6,378 bases of DNA from Eubacteriaceae bacterium (lineage in GTDB: Bacteria > Bacillota_A > Clostridia > Eubacteriales > Anaerofustaceae): contig JAITGT010000073.1 of NCBI GenBank assembly GCA_031280495.1, positions 1 to 6,378 of the forward strand, in the 5' to 3' direction. A model generated the notes under the pieces. That model was not told where the DNA came from. It worked only from the letters and a program-made list of their open reading frames with translations, and searched no databases. Shown here piece after piece: positions 1 to 6,072 of this stretch. How positions within the stretch are numbered: position 1 is the stretch's first letter; each line of letters begins with the position of its first letter. Both the position numbers and the translations under genes were made by a program.

Positions 1-228
1 ATCGGAGGGTATGCCCTGGCCTCCACCGGCTATACGGGAGGCATGCAGCAGGCGGACGTCACCCCAGAATTCGCCCGTTCGTTCCTGCTGAGCTGGTTTG
101 GGTTCCCGGCAGCCTTTTACCTCATCGCTTCACTGCTCTACCTCTTTGCCTACAAGCTAAAAGACGAAGACGCGGCGAGGTATGCCGCAGAAAACGCAAA
201 GAGGTTTTCTGGAGAAGTGCAGGCGTAA
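1..228 (+). CDS. GPH-family sugar:cation symporter, C-terminal end (partial)
   Basis: The reading frame is open from base 1 and ends at a TAA, giving the last 75 residues of a membrane transporter whose N-terminus lies outside the window. It is assigned from its match to the complete transporter at 4573-5982. The last 45 residues, starting at SWFGFPAAF, differ from that protein at only 4 positions, and both start this stretch with IGGYALA. The fragment holds the end of one membrane helix, a loop, the final hydrophobic helix (about residues 29-50) and a charged cytoplasmic tail (KLKDEDAARYAAENAKR). The loop between the helices (about residues 8-27) is the part that differs, and it is three residues longer here. 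GPH proteins (glycoside-pentoside-hexuronide:cation symporters, part of the major facilitator superfamily) import sugars with H+ or Na+. The substrate is unknown. An internal ATG at 43 is not the real start, because the frame continues upstream with homologous residues. Confidence 0.85.
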   Translation: MGGYALASTGYTGGMQQADVTPEFARSFLLSWFGFPAAFYLIASLLYLFAYKLKDEDAARYAAENAKRFSGEVQA

Positions 229-292
229 TACTGCAGCGCTCAACACTTGAGGGCAATCTCCATCAGCCTGCGTTTTCTGTAGGACAGGAAGG

Positions 293-328
293 CCGCCCTG
301 TTCCTGGCAACATGCCAGCACAGGGCGG
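293..328. repeat. Strong inverted repeat (hairpin) after the first transporter
   Basis: Two nested perfect inverted repeats form one hairpin. The outer arms are CCGCCCTGT (293-301) and ACAGGGCGG (320-328). The inner arms are CTGGCA (304-309) and TGCCAG (313-318), around a 3-base loop. The arms are separated only by a TC/C internal loop, for 15 paired bases in all. No T run follows on either strand, so it is not by itself an intrinsic terminator. It lies within the C-terminal codons of the decayed transposase on the - strand. Confidence 0.6.
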
Positions 329-412
329 AAAGCGCCTGCGTGAAAGCCGCTCTCGCGATGGCTGCGCCCCTGACTGCAGCCATCGCGAGGGTGGCGGGGG
401 CGCTTTTTTTTT
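329..412 (+). terminator. Possible intrinsic terminator for the first transporter
   Basis: A perfect 14-bp inverted repeat, CTCGCGATGGCTGC (352-365) and GCAGCCATCGCGAG (376-389), surrounds a 10-base loop. It is enclosed by a second pair, AAAGCGCC (329-336) and GGCGCTTT (399-406), whose right arm runs directly into nine T (404-412). An additional CCGC/GCGG pairing lies between the two stems. A stable GC-rich stem running into a T tract on the + strand, about 100-185 bases after the transporter stop, fits Rho-independent termination of that gene. The caveats are that the 14-bp stem alone ends 14 bases before the T run, and that the sequence also encodes the C-terminal part of the decayed transposase on the other strand. 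Confidence 0.4.
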
Positions 413-1693
413 GCTCAAGCTGGAGAGTGCGCAAAAAAAGCTGCGCGATCATAACAAAAAGCGTGTGCCTGTTCCATCCCCTTAGCGTGCGGAACTCATT
501 GTGCCACATGCCAAGAAAGCCCTGGCACTCCTGGAAGCGCTTCTTGATTGGCCAGCGAAGCGCCGCGGCCCAGTTCCTGGGCTGGCACGCCCGCCGGGGC
601 GCTGGTAACCAAGCACTTTGTTTCCCCACCCTCCCGCTTCAGTATATACAGCCAAATGTCGGGTCCGGGGACGGGGCGGGAGTGGATGCTGGCTCCTTCG
701 TGCCTTTGGGCAGCACGCCCTCACCCGCGCAGCCCCCTCAGCCGCAGACCCAGGCTCAAATGCCAGCAGGAGCTCAAGCGCCTTTCGTGCGGGCGCTGCC
801 AGCCTTGGACATCTAAGCCCTGCCGGCTCCATCGCGTGCATAGAAAGCAAAACTCTCTCAGTTTTTCTTCACAGCCGCGAAAAAATTTCCGTACGCTCAA
901 GTCCATCGGGCAGGGCTTGCTCGCAGACGAGAGCGGAGTCGAAGCCAAATCCGTCTTGTGAGTGCCTTGACGAGCATGTGCAGCGCGATCTGGCGCTTTG
1001 TCTCAAGCCCCTGATCTCTTGAAAAGAGGCACTTTTCCCTGAAATCCGCAAATTCTTTCGAAAATCGCTCCTTTGGGACATAAAGCGCGCTGTCGGCAAG
1101 AGCGTGGACATTGGGACCCTGCGCATGCGAGGAAAGCCCCTGCCTGGCAGCTGTCCATCTTCCCGAGACAGCCGCAGCTCTGCATTTTGCACCCGCGGAG
1201 TTTCTTCCCTTCTTCGGGAAGCCGCTCCCGTCAACGGACAGCATGCCGCAGCTCCCGCCGACGGCGGCAGCCGCGCGTCAGGTGTGCTCCGCCTCAAGCG
1301 CTCAGCCATCCAGTACCGCATGCTTGAGAAAATTTTGCGTGCTCCTCATTGCATGGCTGCCCAGCGATGCGTGCCATCAGCTCCGCAGGCTTGCTGTCCA
1401 GGCAGCTCTAGAGCCCTTTTATGCAGTCCTCGAAGTGCACCCTTTGGCTCGTTATGCTGAGGGTCTGCCGGCATCTTGAGGCACAATTCCAGAAGGCCGT
1501 CTATTATTTTTTTGCCTTGTTGCCAGGCTCGGAGAAGCTTGACACCCGCCAGCAAAGGTTTGGCAACAGCGGCATGGGAGGCAATGTCAATGGCAGGCGC
1601 CGCCATTATGCCTTGTGGGGAGAGGCGCAGTCCAGCCGTAGTAAGCCCTGGCCTATGCATCGCAGCTTAAAAAATGCTGCTTTCCAAGGATAA

Positions 1694-2042
1694 ATGAGTT
1701 TGAAAAGAGGGGAAAGGGCTCAGCGGGATGGTTTTATGGATTTAGGCTCCATCTCCTTGATTAACTGCAAAGGCGAAACAATCTATTTTTTCGATGCCTG
1801 GCAACGCAGATGATCGCTGCAAAGAAATTATTGATACCCTTGTAAAAGGAGTTTGCGGCAAATTGCTCAAAGGCAAGGGCTAGTTATTTGAAAACTGTGC
1901 AGCGAGCTTTATGAAAAAACATTGAGATCATAACGAAAACGAAGAAAAAGATGAAGAAAAGGTTTATGAAAGCCTATGACAGCTGGCTTCTCAGGAAAAA
2001 TGGGCATTAATCATGGATTTTCATGCTAACAGCCAACACTAG
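1694..2042 (+). pseudogene. Possible broken gene of unknown function
   Basis: An ATG at 1694, preceded by AAGGA at 1686-1690, opens a 39-codon frame (beginning MSLKRGERAQRDGF and ending YFFDAWQRR) that stops at 1811-1813. The overlapping frame continues from about 1790 with protein-like sequence: CKEIIDTLVKGVCGKLLKGKG, a stop at 1881, LFENCAASFMKKH, a stop at 1923, a highly charged run DHNENEEKDEEKVYESL, a stop at 1977, then QLASQEKWALIMDFHANSQH ending at 2040-2042. One frameshift and three nonsense changes would turn it into a protein of about 115 residues. I do not recognise a family. The composition looks like soluble coding sequence rather than random AT-rich DNA, but this could be chance. 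It lies between the decayed transposase and the pRiA4b ORF-3-like gene. Confidence 0.25.
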
Positions 2043-2265
2043 TATCATTGATTATTCAACAATGATGCATAACCAAAAAAACAGTAATCACTCCACTTTT
2101 TGAACTAAATCGCTATTGCTATTTCAAACGCCAGCATATTAGGGTTGTTATCAGGCCAAAACTGAATTTCATTTCAGCCAATTGTTCATGTAAGGTGCAT
2201 ACAGAATCTGAGAAATGCCGATAACACGATGATATGCCAGAGGTTGTTCAGTGAAATAATCGCTA

Positions 2266-2295
2266 TTGACAAAAAAATGGATAGTTTGATATGCT
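2266..2295 (+). promoter_or_regulatory. Putative sigma-70-type promoter for the pRiA4b ORF-3-like gene
   Basis: A perfect -35 hexamer TTGACA (2266-2271) is followed after 18 bases by TATGCT (2290-2295), a four-of-six match to the -10 consensus. Transcription would begin near 2302 and leave a leader of about 60 bases before the ATG at 2364. The surrounding DNA is AT-rich. Confidence 0.45.
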
Positions 2296-2350
2296 TGTTT
2301 CATGCTGACCACCTTCAACAACCTAATATATTTACCAATAAAATTCAGAC

Positions 2351-2356
2351 AAGGAG
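2351..2356 (+). promoter_or_regulatory. Ribosome binding site that sets the start at 2364
   Basis: AAGGAG ends 7 bases before the ATG at 2364. The frame is open back to an ATG at 2229. That earlier start has no such site, lies upstream of the promoter-like hexamers, and would add 45 residues that precede the conserved family start. Confidence 0.7.
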
Positions 2357-2363
2357 CAAATTC

Positions 2364-2795
2364 ATGGAAAAATCATTCGTATTAAGCGTTTCGGCAGGGC
2401 CTGGCTACTACCGCCACATTCAGATAAGCGAGAGTGCGACACTGTATGAACTGAGTTCGGCGATATTGGATTCTGTTGAATTCTCCGATGACCATCTGCA
2501 TTCATTCTTTATGAACAACCGTGCTTGGAATCAAGTTGCGCAATACACATGTCCAAACGAAGATTTGGATGGTGCGTGCGATTCTACTGACAAAACAAAA
2601 CTGTCAAGGTTCCATCTAGATAAAGGCAGCAAATTCCTATATATTTTCGACTATGGAGATGAGTGGCGATTCCAGATAAAGGTGCTCCGCGTTGTCAATG
2701 AGCCAACCCAAACACCTCGTGTTTTGAAAAGCGTGGGGGTGATAAGCCAGTACGGCTACGATGAAGATGACGAAGACGGCGAAGAGGATTTTTAG
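2364..2795 (+). CDS. Plasmid pRiA4b ORF-3-like family protein
   Basis: This is a 143-residue soluble protein with the features of the pRiA4b ORF-3-like family (PF07929, also named IS1096 element passenger TnpR family). An N-terminal strand-helix segment (GYYRHIQISESATLYELSSA, residues 14-33) leads into DDHLHSFFM (42-50). This corresponds to the family pattern in which a residue pair HLH follows a helix that starts after a W/Y-R strand. The family hallmark, an aromatic strand followed by a Gly-Asp-x-Trp turn, is FLYIFDYGDEWRF (91-103). The C-terminus is very acidic (YDEDDEDGEEDF, 132-143), which is common in the family. Length is close to that of small single-domain members. The molecular function is not established. 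Members turn up on plasmids and beside transposons, and this one stands between two dead transposases. It appears to be monocistronic with its own promoter, and the frame is intact, unlike its neighbours. Confidence 0.8.
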   Translation: MEKSFVLSVSAGPGYYRHIQISESATLYELSSAILDSVEFSDDHLHSFFMNNRAWNQVAQYTCPNEDLDGACDSTDKTKLSRFHLDKGSKFLYIFDYGDEWRFQIKVLRVVNEPTQTPRVLKSVGVISQYGYDEDDEDGEEDF

Positions 2796-2853
2796 GGCTG
2801 CTGTTCAGCATGAAAATCTATGTTAATTGAAAGCGTCAATGGCTTTCCTAAAA

Positions 2854-2941
2854 ACGTATGCCAGATTGAGCGCTTTCGCCATAGGAGCCCCGTGAATCTC
2901 ATGGTGAATCTTTTGGCAGGGCTTGTCGCATATTCATATCT
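2854..2941. repeat. 88-bp direct repeat, copy A (3' end of the second transposase)
   Basis: This stretch is repeated at 4258-4346 in the same orientation with about 79% identity counted by eye, including one single-base gap. The best-kept blocks are ACGTATGCCAGATTGAG, AGCCCCGTGAAT and TGTCGCATATTC. Read on the - strand it spans the end of the transposase coding sequence and the sequence just after it, so it probably represents the 3' end of the insertion sequence. Confidence 0.75.
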
Positions 2942-4225
2942 GTAAATGAGAAAATTTTCGGAAACCTTATGCAGAATGCAGGCGACTGTGAATAGACTGC
3001 TCCAAGCTGGCAAAAGAAACGCCCTCCTGCCCGAGCCTGCGCTGCGCGCCCTGCCAATCTCCGCCTCAAACATAGCCTGCCGCAGGCCGTCCCAAAAGGG
3101 GTGGCCTGCGGGCCAATGCCAGTGCACCTGTTGTGCGCAAGGCACGTCAAGATCCAAAACCTCTTTATTTTGCCTTCGATGATCTAAGCATATAGCTGTC
3201 AAGGCCAATCTTTGTCTTTTCGCCCCTGAACAATGTCTCTATTTTCCGGCGAAACCCATATGATCCCACAATCTCTTGCGGGGACAGATCCAGATCCGTG
3301 CACATGAATGTCTCCAAAGGCCCCTCGGGCCACGACAGCAGGACTGTTGCCGCAGGATCCCTTTAACGGTGTCTCGCAGCTGAAGGCGCGATAGCGGCTG
3401 GAGCCTGCTGCAGCGAGGCAGGTTTCCCCTAAACTGATCTTCTCTGCAAGCCCTTTTATGGACATCCTTGTCCCATAGGCATAACCGCCCGGTTTGCTTT
3501 AGGTCGCCTATGCTGTGCAGCCCAGCGCCCCAAAACGCCTCAACCACAGCCTGGCATGAGTGCCTGCTGTCAAAAAGGGTGTATCCCCTGGCCTTGCGAG
3601 GCAGGCCCGCAGCAAAGCTGCATGCCATTTCTATCTTGCTCTTGCCCATGCCGCACAGCTCAATCTCAAGGCAGCGGGCTGGCCCAGAGCCGGCCGCTGC
3701 CGCGGCAGCAAACGCCTGGCGGCCGTTCGCTGTCTTTCCTTCAAGATGCGAGCAGTGCCAGCCCGCGCCCTGCGTCTGCCTCACAGCGCCCTTGAGGGGC
3801 CTGGACTTTATGCATGCCGTGTCGCCGATGGACAAAACGGCGGGCACGCCCGCCCCAAAGGCCTCGCCCAGCCGCGCGGAGGAAGCAAGCTTTGGCTCAT
3901 CCCATTTCCCCTGCGAGAGAAACTTGCCGAACGCGGTTCTGCCGGCGCTGCTTTCGCGCGCTTTTTCGGCCGCTTTGCCGCTGTAGCCCGCCGCGGCAAC
4001 GCCGACAGAAAGCGGCCTGCCTGGCGGCAGGCCGGGACAGAAACTCATGGGCGCCAATCTCGCAAAGGAAACCCTCCGCGCTCTTGATCGGCCCTTCGCA
4101 TTCGGCTAATGTGTTCGTAAAGGAATCCTCTGCTGTAAAATGGCTTTGAATCCATATTTTATATGATTGCAGTGAGTCTGTCTCTACATTTATACTTATA
4201 TCGACACAGTCATTTTTTCTTATTT
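2899..4225 (-). pseudogene. Frameshifted DDE_5-type (IS701-like) transposase
   Basis: A second transposase, of a different subgroup from that at 240-1474, can be followed on the - strand through several frames. The N-terminal part, roughly 4225-4020, includes SLQSYKIWIQSHFTAEDSF and SAEGFLCEIGAHEFLSRPAA and has no clear start codon. A shift near 4020 leads to the longest open piece (to about 3465). That piece contains GKFLSQGKWDEPKL, the first catalytic Asp in LSIGDTACIKS (3821-3823), the conserved GAGWHCSHLEGKT, and the second Asp in YTLFDSRHSCQAVVEAF (3569-3571). A shift near 3465 gives SIKGLAEKISLGETC. A further shift near 3330 gives TFMCTDLDLSPQEIVGSYGF then RRKIETLFRGEKTKIGLD, whose Glu (3237-3239) fits the third catalytic position. 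A stop at 3165-3167 with a shift then leads to IKRFWILTCLAHN and the C-terminus. The joined protein would be about 440 residues, normal for the family. All three acidic residues survive, but the frame does not, so it is inactive unless some shifts are sequencing errors. Confidence 0.8.
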
Positions 4226-4257
4226 ACAGTTCATACTTCCGAAAAAATATCATTGAG

Positions 4258-4346
4258 ACGTATGCCAGATTGAGTATCTTCGGAAATTGAAGCCCCGTGA
4301 ATTACACGGCAAATCTTCTGGCTGAGCCTGTCGCATATTCGTATCT
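4258..4346. repeat. 88-bp direct repeat, copy B (remnant of a second element copy)
   Basis: This stretch matches 2854-2941 (about 79% by eye, same orientation). Read on the - strand it gives RYEYATGSARRFAV then a stop, corresponding to RYEYATSPAKRFTM in copy A. It is therefore the 3' end of another copy of the same transposase gene, lying just before the 5' part of the copy at 2899-4225. Similarity fades beyond 4346, so the rest of that element is gone. Confidence 0.7.
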
Positions 4347-4363
4347 TCCAAAGGAGTTTTCAT

Positions 4364-4394
4364 TGAATATTCATGGCGAGCATACAGTTATGCT
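4364..4394. promoter_or_regulatory. Two small palindromes upstream of the intact transporter
   Basis: TGAATATTCA (4364-4373) is a perfect 10-bp palindrome. Five bases later AGCATA (4379-4384) and TATGCT (4389-4394) form a 6-bp inverted repeat with a 4-base spacer. They lie about 180-210 bases before the transporter start, where a regulator could bind. They may be chance features of AT-rich DNA. Confidence 0.2.
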
Positions 4395-4447
4395 GCCTAA
4401 CGCAATAGCCTGTTTCGTCGAGTTTACGTTTGCTATATATTATACAG

Positions 4448-4481
4448 AATAATATTCTCCCCTAAATAATATTCTTGCCTA
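4448..4481. promoter_or_regulatory. 17-bp tandem direct repeat in the transporter leader (possible operator)
   Basis: Two adjacent 17-base units, AATAATATTCTCCCCTA (4448-4464) and AATAATATTCTTGCCTA (4465-4481), differ at two positions. The core AATAATATTC is nearly self-complementary. The upstream stretch TGCTATATATTATAC (4431-4445) is a plausible -10 region, though no good -35 is visible. Repeats placed between a promoter and the ribosome binding site, about 90 bases before the ATG, fit a repressor site. Confidence 0.35.
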
Positions 4482-4572
4482 AGGGGCATGGCGAAAGGAA
4501 AGGCGGGAATGGCCACTCGCTGCCCCAGCAAAAGGCAAATAGGCACAAAAGCGATTATTTGGAGGAAAAGCG

Positions 4573-5982
4573 ATGGAACAGGCTGTCTCAGTACCGAAAA
4601 TAACCTCTTCACAGGCAAACAAGTATGGCTTATACAGCTTCTGCCAAAACCTTGCCATCATGGCGCCCTATATGTATGGCCAAATGTTTATGGCCGATGT
4701 ACTGCTCGTTGACATGGCGTGGGTGACGGCCGCCCTATTAGTCGGCAGAATTGTGGACTTTATTGTAAGCCTGGTCGCAGGCGCCGTCATAGAAAAAACG
4801 CATATGAAGTGGGGCAAGTACCGCTCGTGGCTCGTGATTGGGCGCTTCGCCATTTTCTTGGGCGCTGTTTTTCAGCTGACAAACTCGACGGCGTTTCCGC
4901 CTGCTGCCCGCCTCGCCATTTGCATCGCGGGCTACATGATGATGCATGGAACAACGAGCTTTACGGCAACATCGCAATATGGGCTGCTTGCCCTTATTTC
5001 AGGCCCCTCAATGGAAAACCGGGTCAAGCTGTCGGTCGCGTCGTCGCGCTGGGCGGCGGCTTCCAGCATTCTGGCAAGCGCGGTTGTCCTCCCGCTTATC
5101 GGTTTTTTGCAAGGCTTTATGGGGCCGGCAAACGCCTACATGGCGGCCGGAACGCTCTTTTCTGCATTATTCCTTCTTGGCTCAGGGACCATCCTCAAAC
5201 TCTCTGCGCCTTATGACAACGCGCAAATGTGGGCGCCTTCGCCCAGCGCTTCTCAAGTCACTGTCAAAGACATGATCTCTTCTGTGCTCACGAACGGCCA
5301 TCTGCTTGTCTATATTCTTGGCGCTACCCTGGCTGCAACAGGCATGGCAATGTATAGCGCATTTGCAATGTACTTTTTTCGCAATATTTTTGTCAATTTG
5401 CAGCTGTACACAATTTCTGTGATATCGACGGCGCTCTTTACGTTCGTTGCCGCCATGGTCATGCCAAAGCTAGGGAAAAAGCTCGGCAAGAGAAAGTCCC
5501 TCGTCCTATCCTACATGTGGATTGCGGTTGGGTACACCGCTATGGCGATTGTTTTGCAGTTTAACCCAAACCTGAGGCTGTATGTTGTCATACCCCTTTC
5601 CAGCTTCGTTATGTGCGGCATTTACTTTGCCATGGGGTTTGGGGCAAACTATGTTATTGACTGCAGCGAATACGGCTACTGGAAAACGGGAAAAGACAAC
5701 AGGGCTGTAGCCATGTCTATGATGAGCCTGCCAACGAAGGCTGGCATAGCGATTGGCGGAGCTATCGGAGGGTATGCCCTGGCCGCCATCGGCTATTCAG
5801 GAAGCATTCGCGCCAACCCAGAACGTGCCCGATTGTTCCTGCTGAGCTGGTTTGGGTTTCCAGCCGCCTTTTGCCTCATCGCTTCACTGCTTTTCCTCTT
5901 TGCCTACAAGCTGAAAGACGAAGATGCGGCGCGCTATGCCGCAGAAAACGCAAAGAGGCTTTCTGGAGAAGCGCAGGCGTAG
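4573..5982 (+). CDS. GPH-family sugar:cation symporter
   Basis: This is a 469-residue polytopic membrane protein, the usual length for GPH symporters (glycoside-pentoside-hexuronide:cation symporters, TC 2.A.2, major facilitator fold with about 12 helices). The protein takes up a sugar or uronide together with H+ or Na+. The N-terminal half has the family loop after the second helix: VGRIVDF with Asp62, then MKWGKYRSWLVIG (78-90). The central cytoplasmic loop lies around residues 205-240. The C-terminal half carries the diagnostic CSEYGYWKTGKDNRAVAMSM (364-383) followed by a Gly-rich helix, KAGIAIGGAIGGYALAAIGY. The final helix is at about 425-446 and the tail is charged. The ATG is preceded by TGGAGGAA, with GGAGG at 4561-4565. 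No signal peptide is expected. It stands alone, with an IS630-type transposase downstream and no sugar-metabolism gene in view, so the substrate cannot be assigned. It is paralogous to the fragment at 1-228. A 17-bp repeat in its leader may regulate it. No terminator is evident between its stop and 6072. Confidence 0.92.
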   Translation: MEQAVSVPKITSSQANKYGLYSFCQNLAIMAPYMYGQMFMADVLLVDMAWVTAALLVGRIVDFIVSLVAGAVIEKTHMKWGKYRSWLVIGRFAIFLGAVFQLTNSTAFPPAARLAICIAGYMMMHGTTSFTATSQYGLLALISGPSMENRVKLSVASSRWAAASSILASAVVLPLIGFLQGFMGPANAYMAAGTLFSALFLLGSGTILKLSAPYDNAQMWAPSPSASQVTVKDMISSVLTNGHLLVYILGATLAATGMAMYSAFAMYFFRNIFVNLQLYTISVISTALFTFVAAMVMPKLGKKLGKRKSLVLSYMWIAVGYTAMAIVLQFNPNLRLYVVIPLSSFVMCGIYFAMGFGANYVIDCSEYGYWKTGKDNRAVAMSMMSLPTKAGIAIGGAIGGYALAAIGYSGSIRANPERARLFLLSWFGFPAAFCLIASLLFLFAYKLKDEDAARYAAENAKRLSGEAQA

Positions 5983-6072
5983 GCTCTCCTATCGCATAAA
6001 TCCCTCAAGTTCCTTCACGCTGCAAATAGGCTGTTCACATCACTGTGCATTGCCGTCAACCAAGGCTTATAG

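Larger units (their letters stand above)
240..1474 (-). pseudogene. Decayed IS701-like (DDE_5 superfamily) transposase
   Basis: Recognisable pieces of one transposase appear in order on the - strand but in changing frames. An N-terminal piece, HFEDCIKGL then a stop then SCLDSKPAELMARIAG, lies at about 1440-1350. The first catalytic motif, LSVDGSGFPKKGRNSAG, has its Asp at about 1230-1232. The next piece, MQSCGCLGKMDSCQAGAFLA, is in another frame, and the sequence returns to the previous frame at GPNVHALADSALYVPKE. A second Asp lies in GFGFDSALVCEQ at about 938-940. The C-terminal block RWPIKKRFQECQGFLGMWHN continues as EFRTLRGWNRH (about 557-465). In the IS701-like family this block normally reads RW-IE--F, and here the expected catalytic Glu is Lys (codon 543-545). 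The basic tail SYRKRRLMEIALKC matches the usual Arg-rich ending. At least five frameshifts or stops are needed to join the pieces, and 640-870 is the worst preserved. The start at 1474 is the nearest plausible ATG and is uncertain. No terminal inverted repeats could be identified. It cannot be active. Confidence 0.8.

Noticed and set aside
340..1693. Several + strand open frames of 60-160 codons across the first decayed transposase
   Set aside because: They are antisense to recognisable transposase pieces, rich in Arg, Ser, Pro and Cys, and show no family motifs or ribosome binding sites.
2229..2363. N-terminal extension of the pRiA4b ORF-3-like gene from an ATG at 2229
   Set aside because: AAGGAG before 2364, the promoter hexamers inside the extension and the usual family start all favour 2364.
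2829..2847. Hairpin GAAAGC/GCTTTC after the pRiA4b ORF-3-like gene as a terminator
   Set aside because: The stem is only 6 bp with low GC, and it is followed by CTAAAAA rather than a T run.
2792..3208. 138-codon - strand frame as a separate gene
   Set aside because: It overlaps the 3' end of the second transposase, and its RYEYATSPAKRFTM segment is repeated in the remnant at 4258-4346. It is part of the decayed element.
3468..4149. Long + strand frames opposite the second transposase (up to 175 codons)
   Set aside because: They are antisense shadows of GC-rich transposase sequence. The - strand translation carries the conserved DDE motifs.
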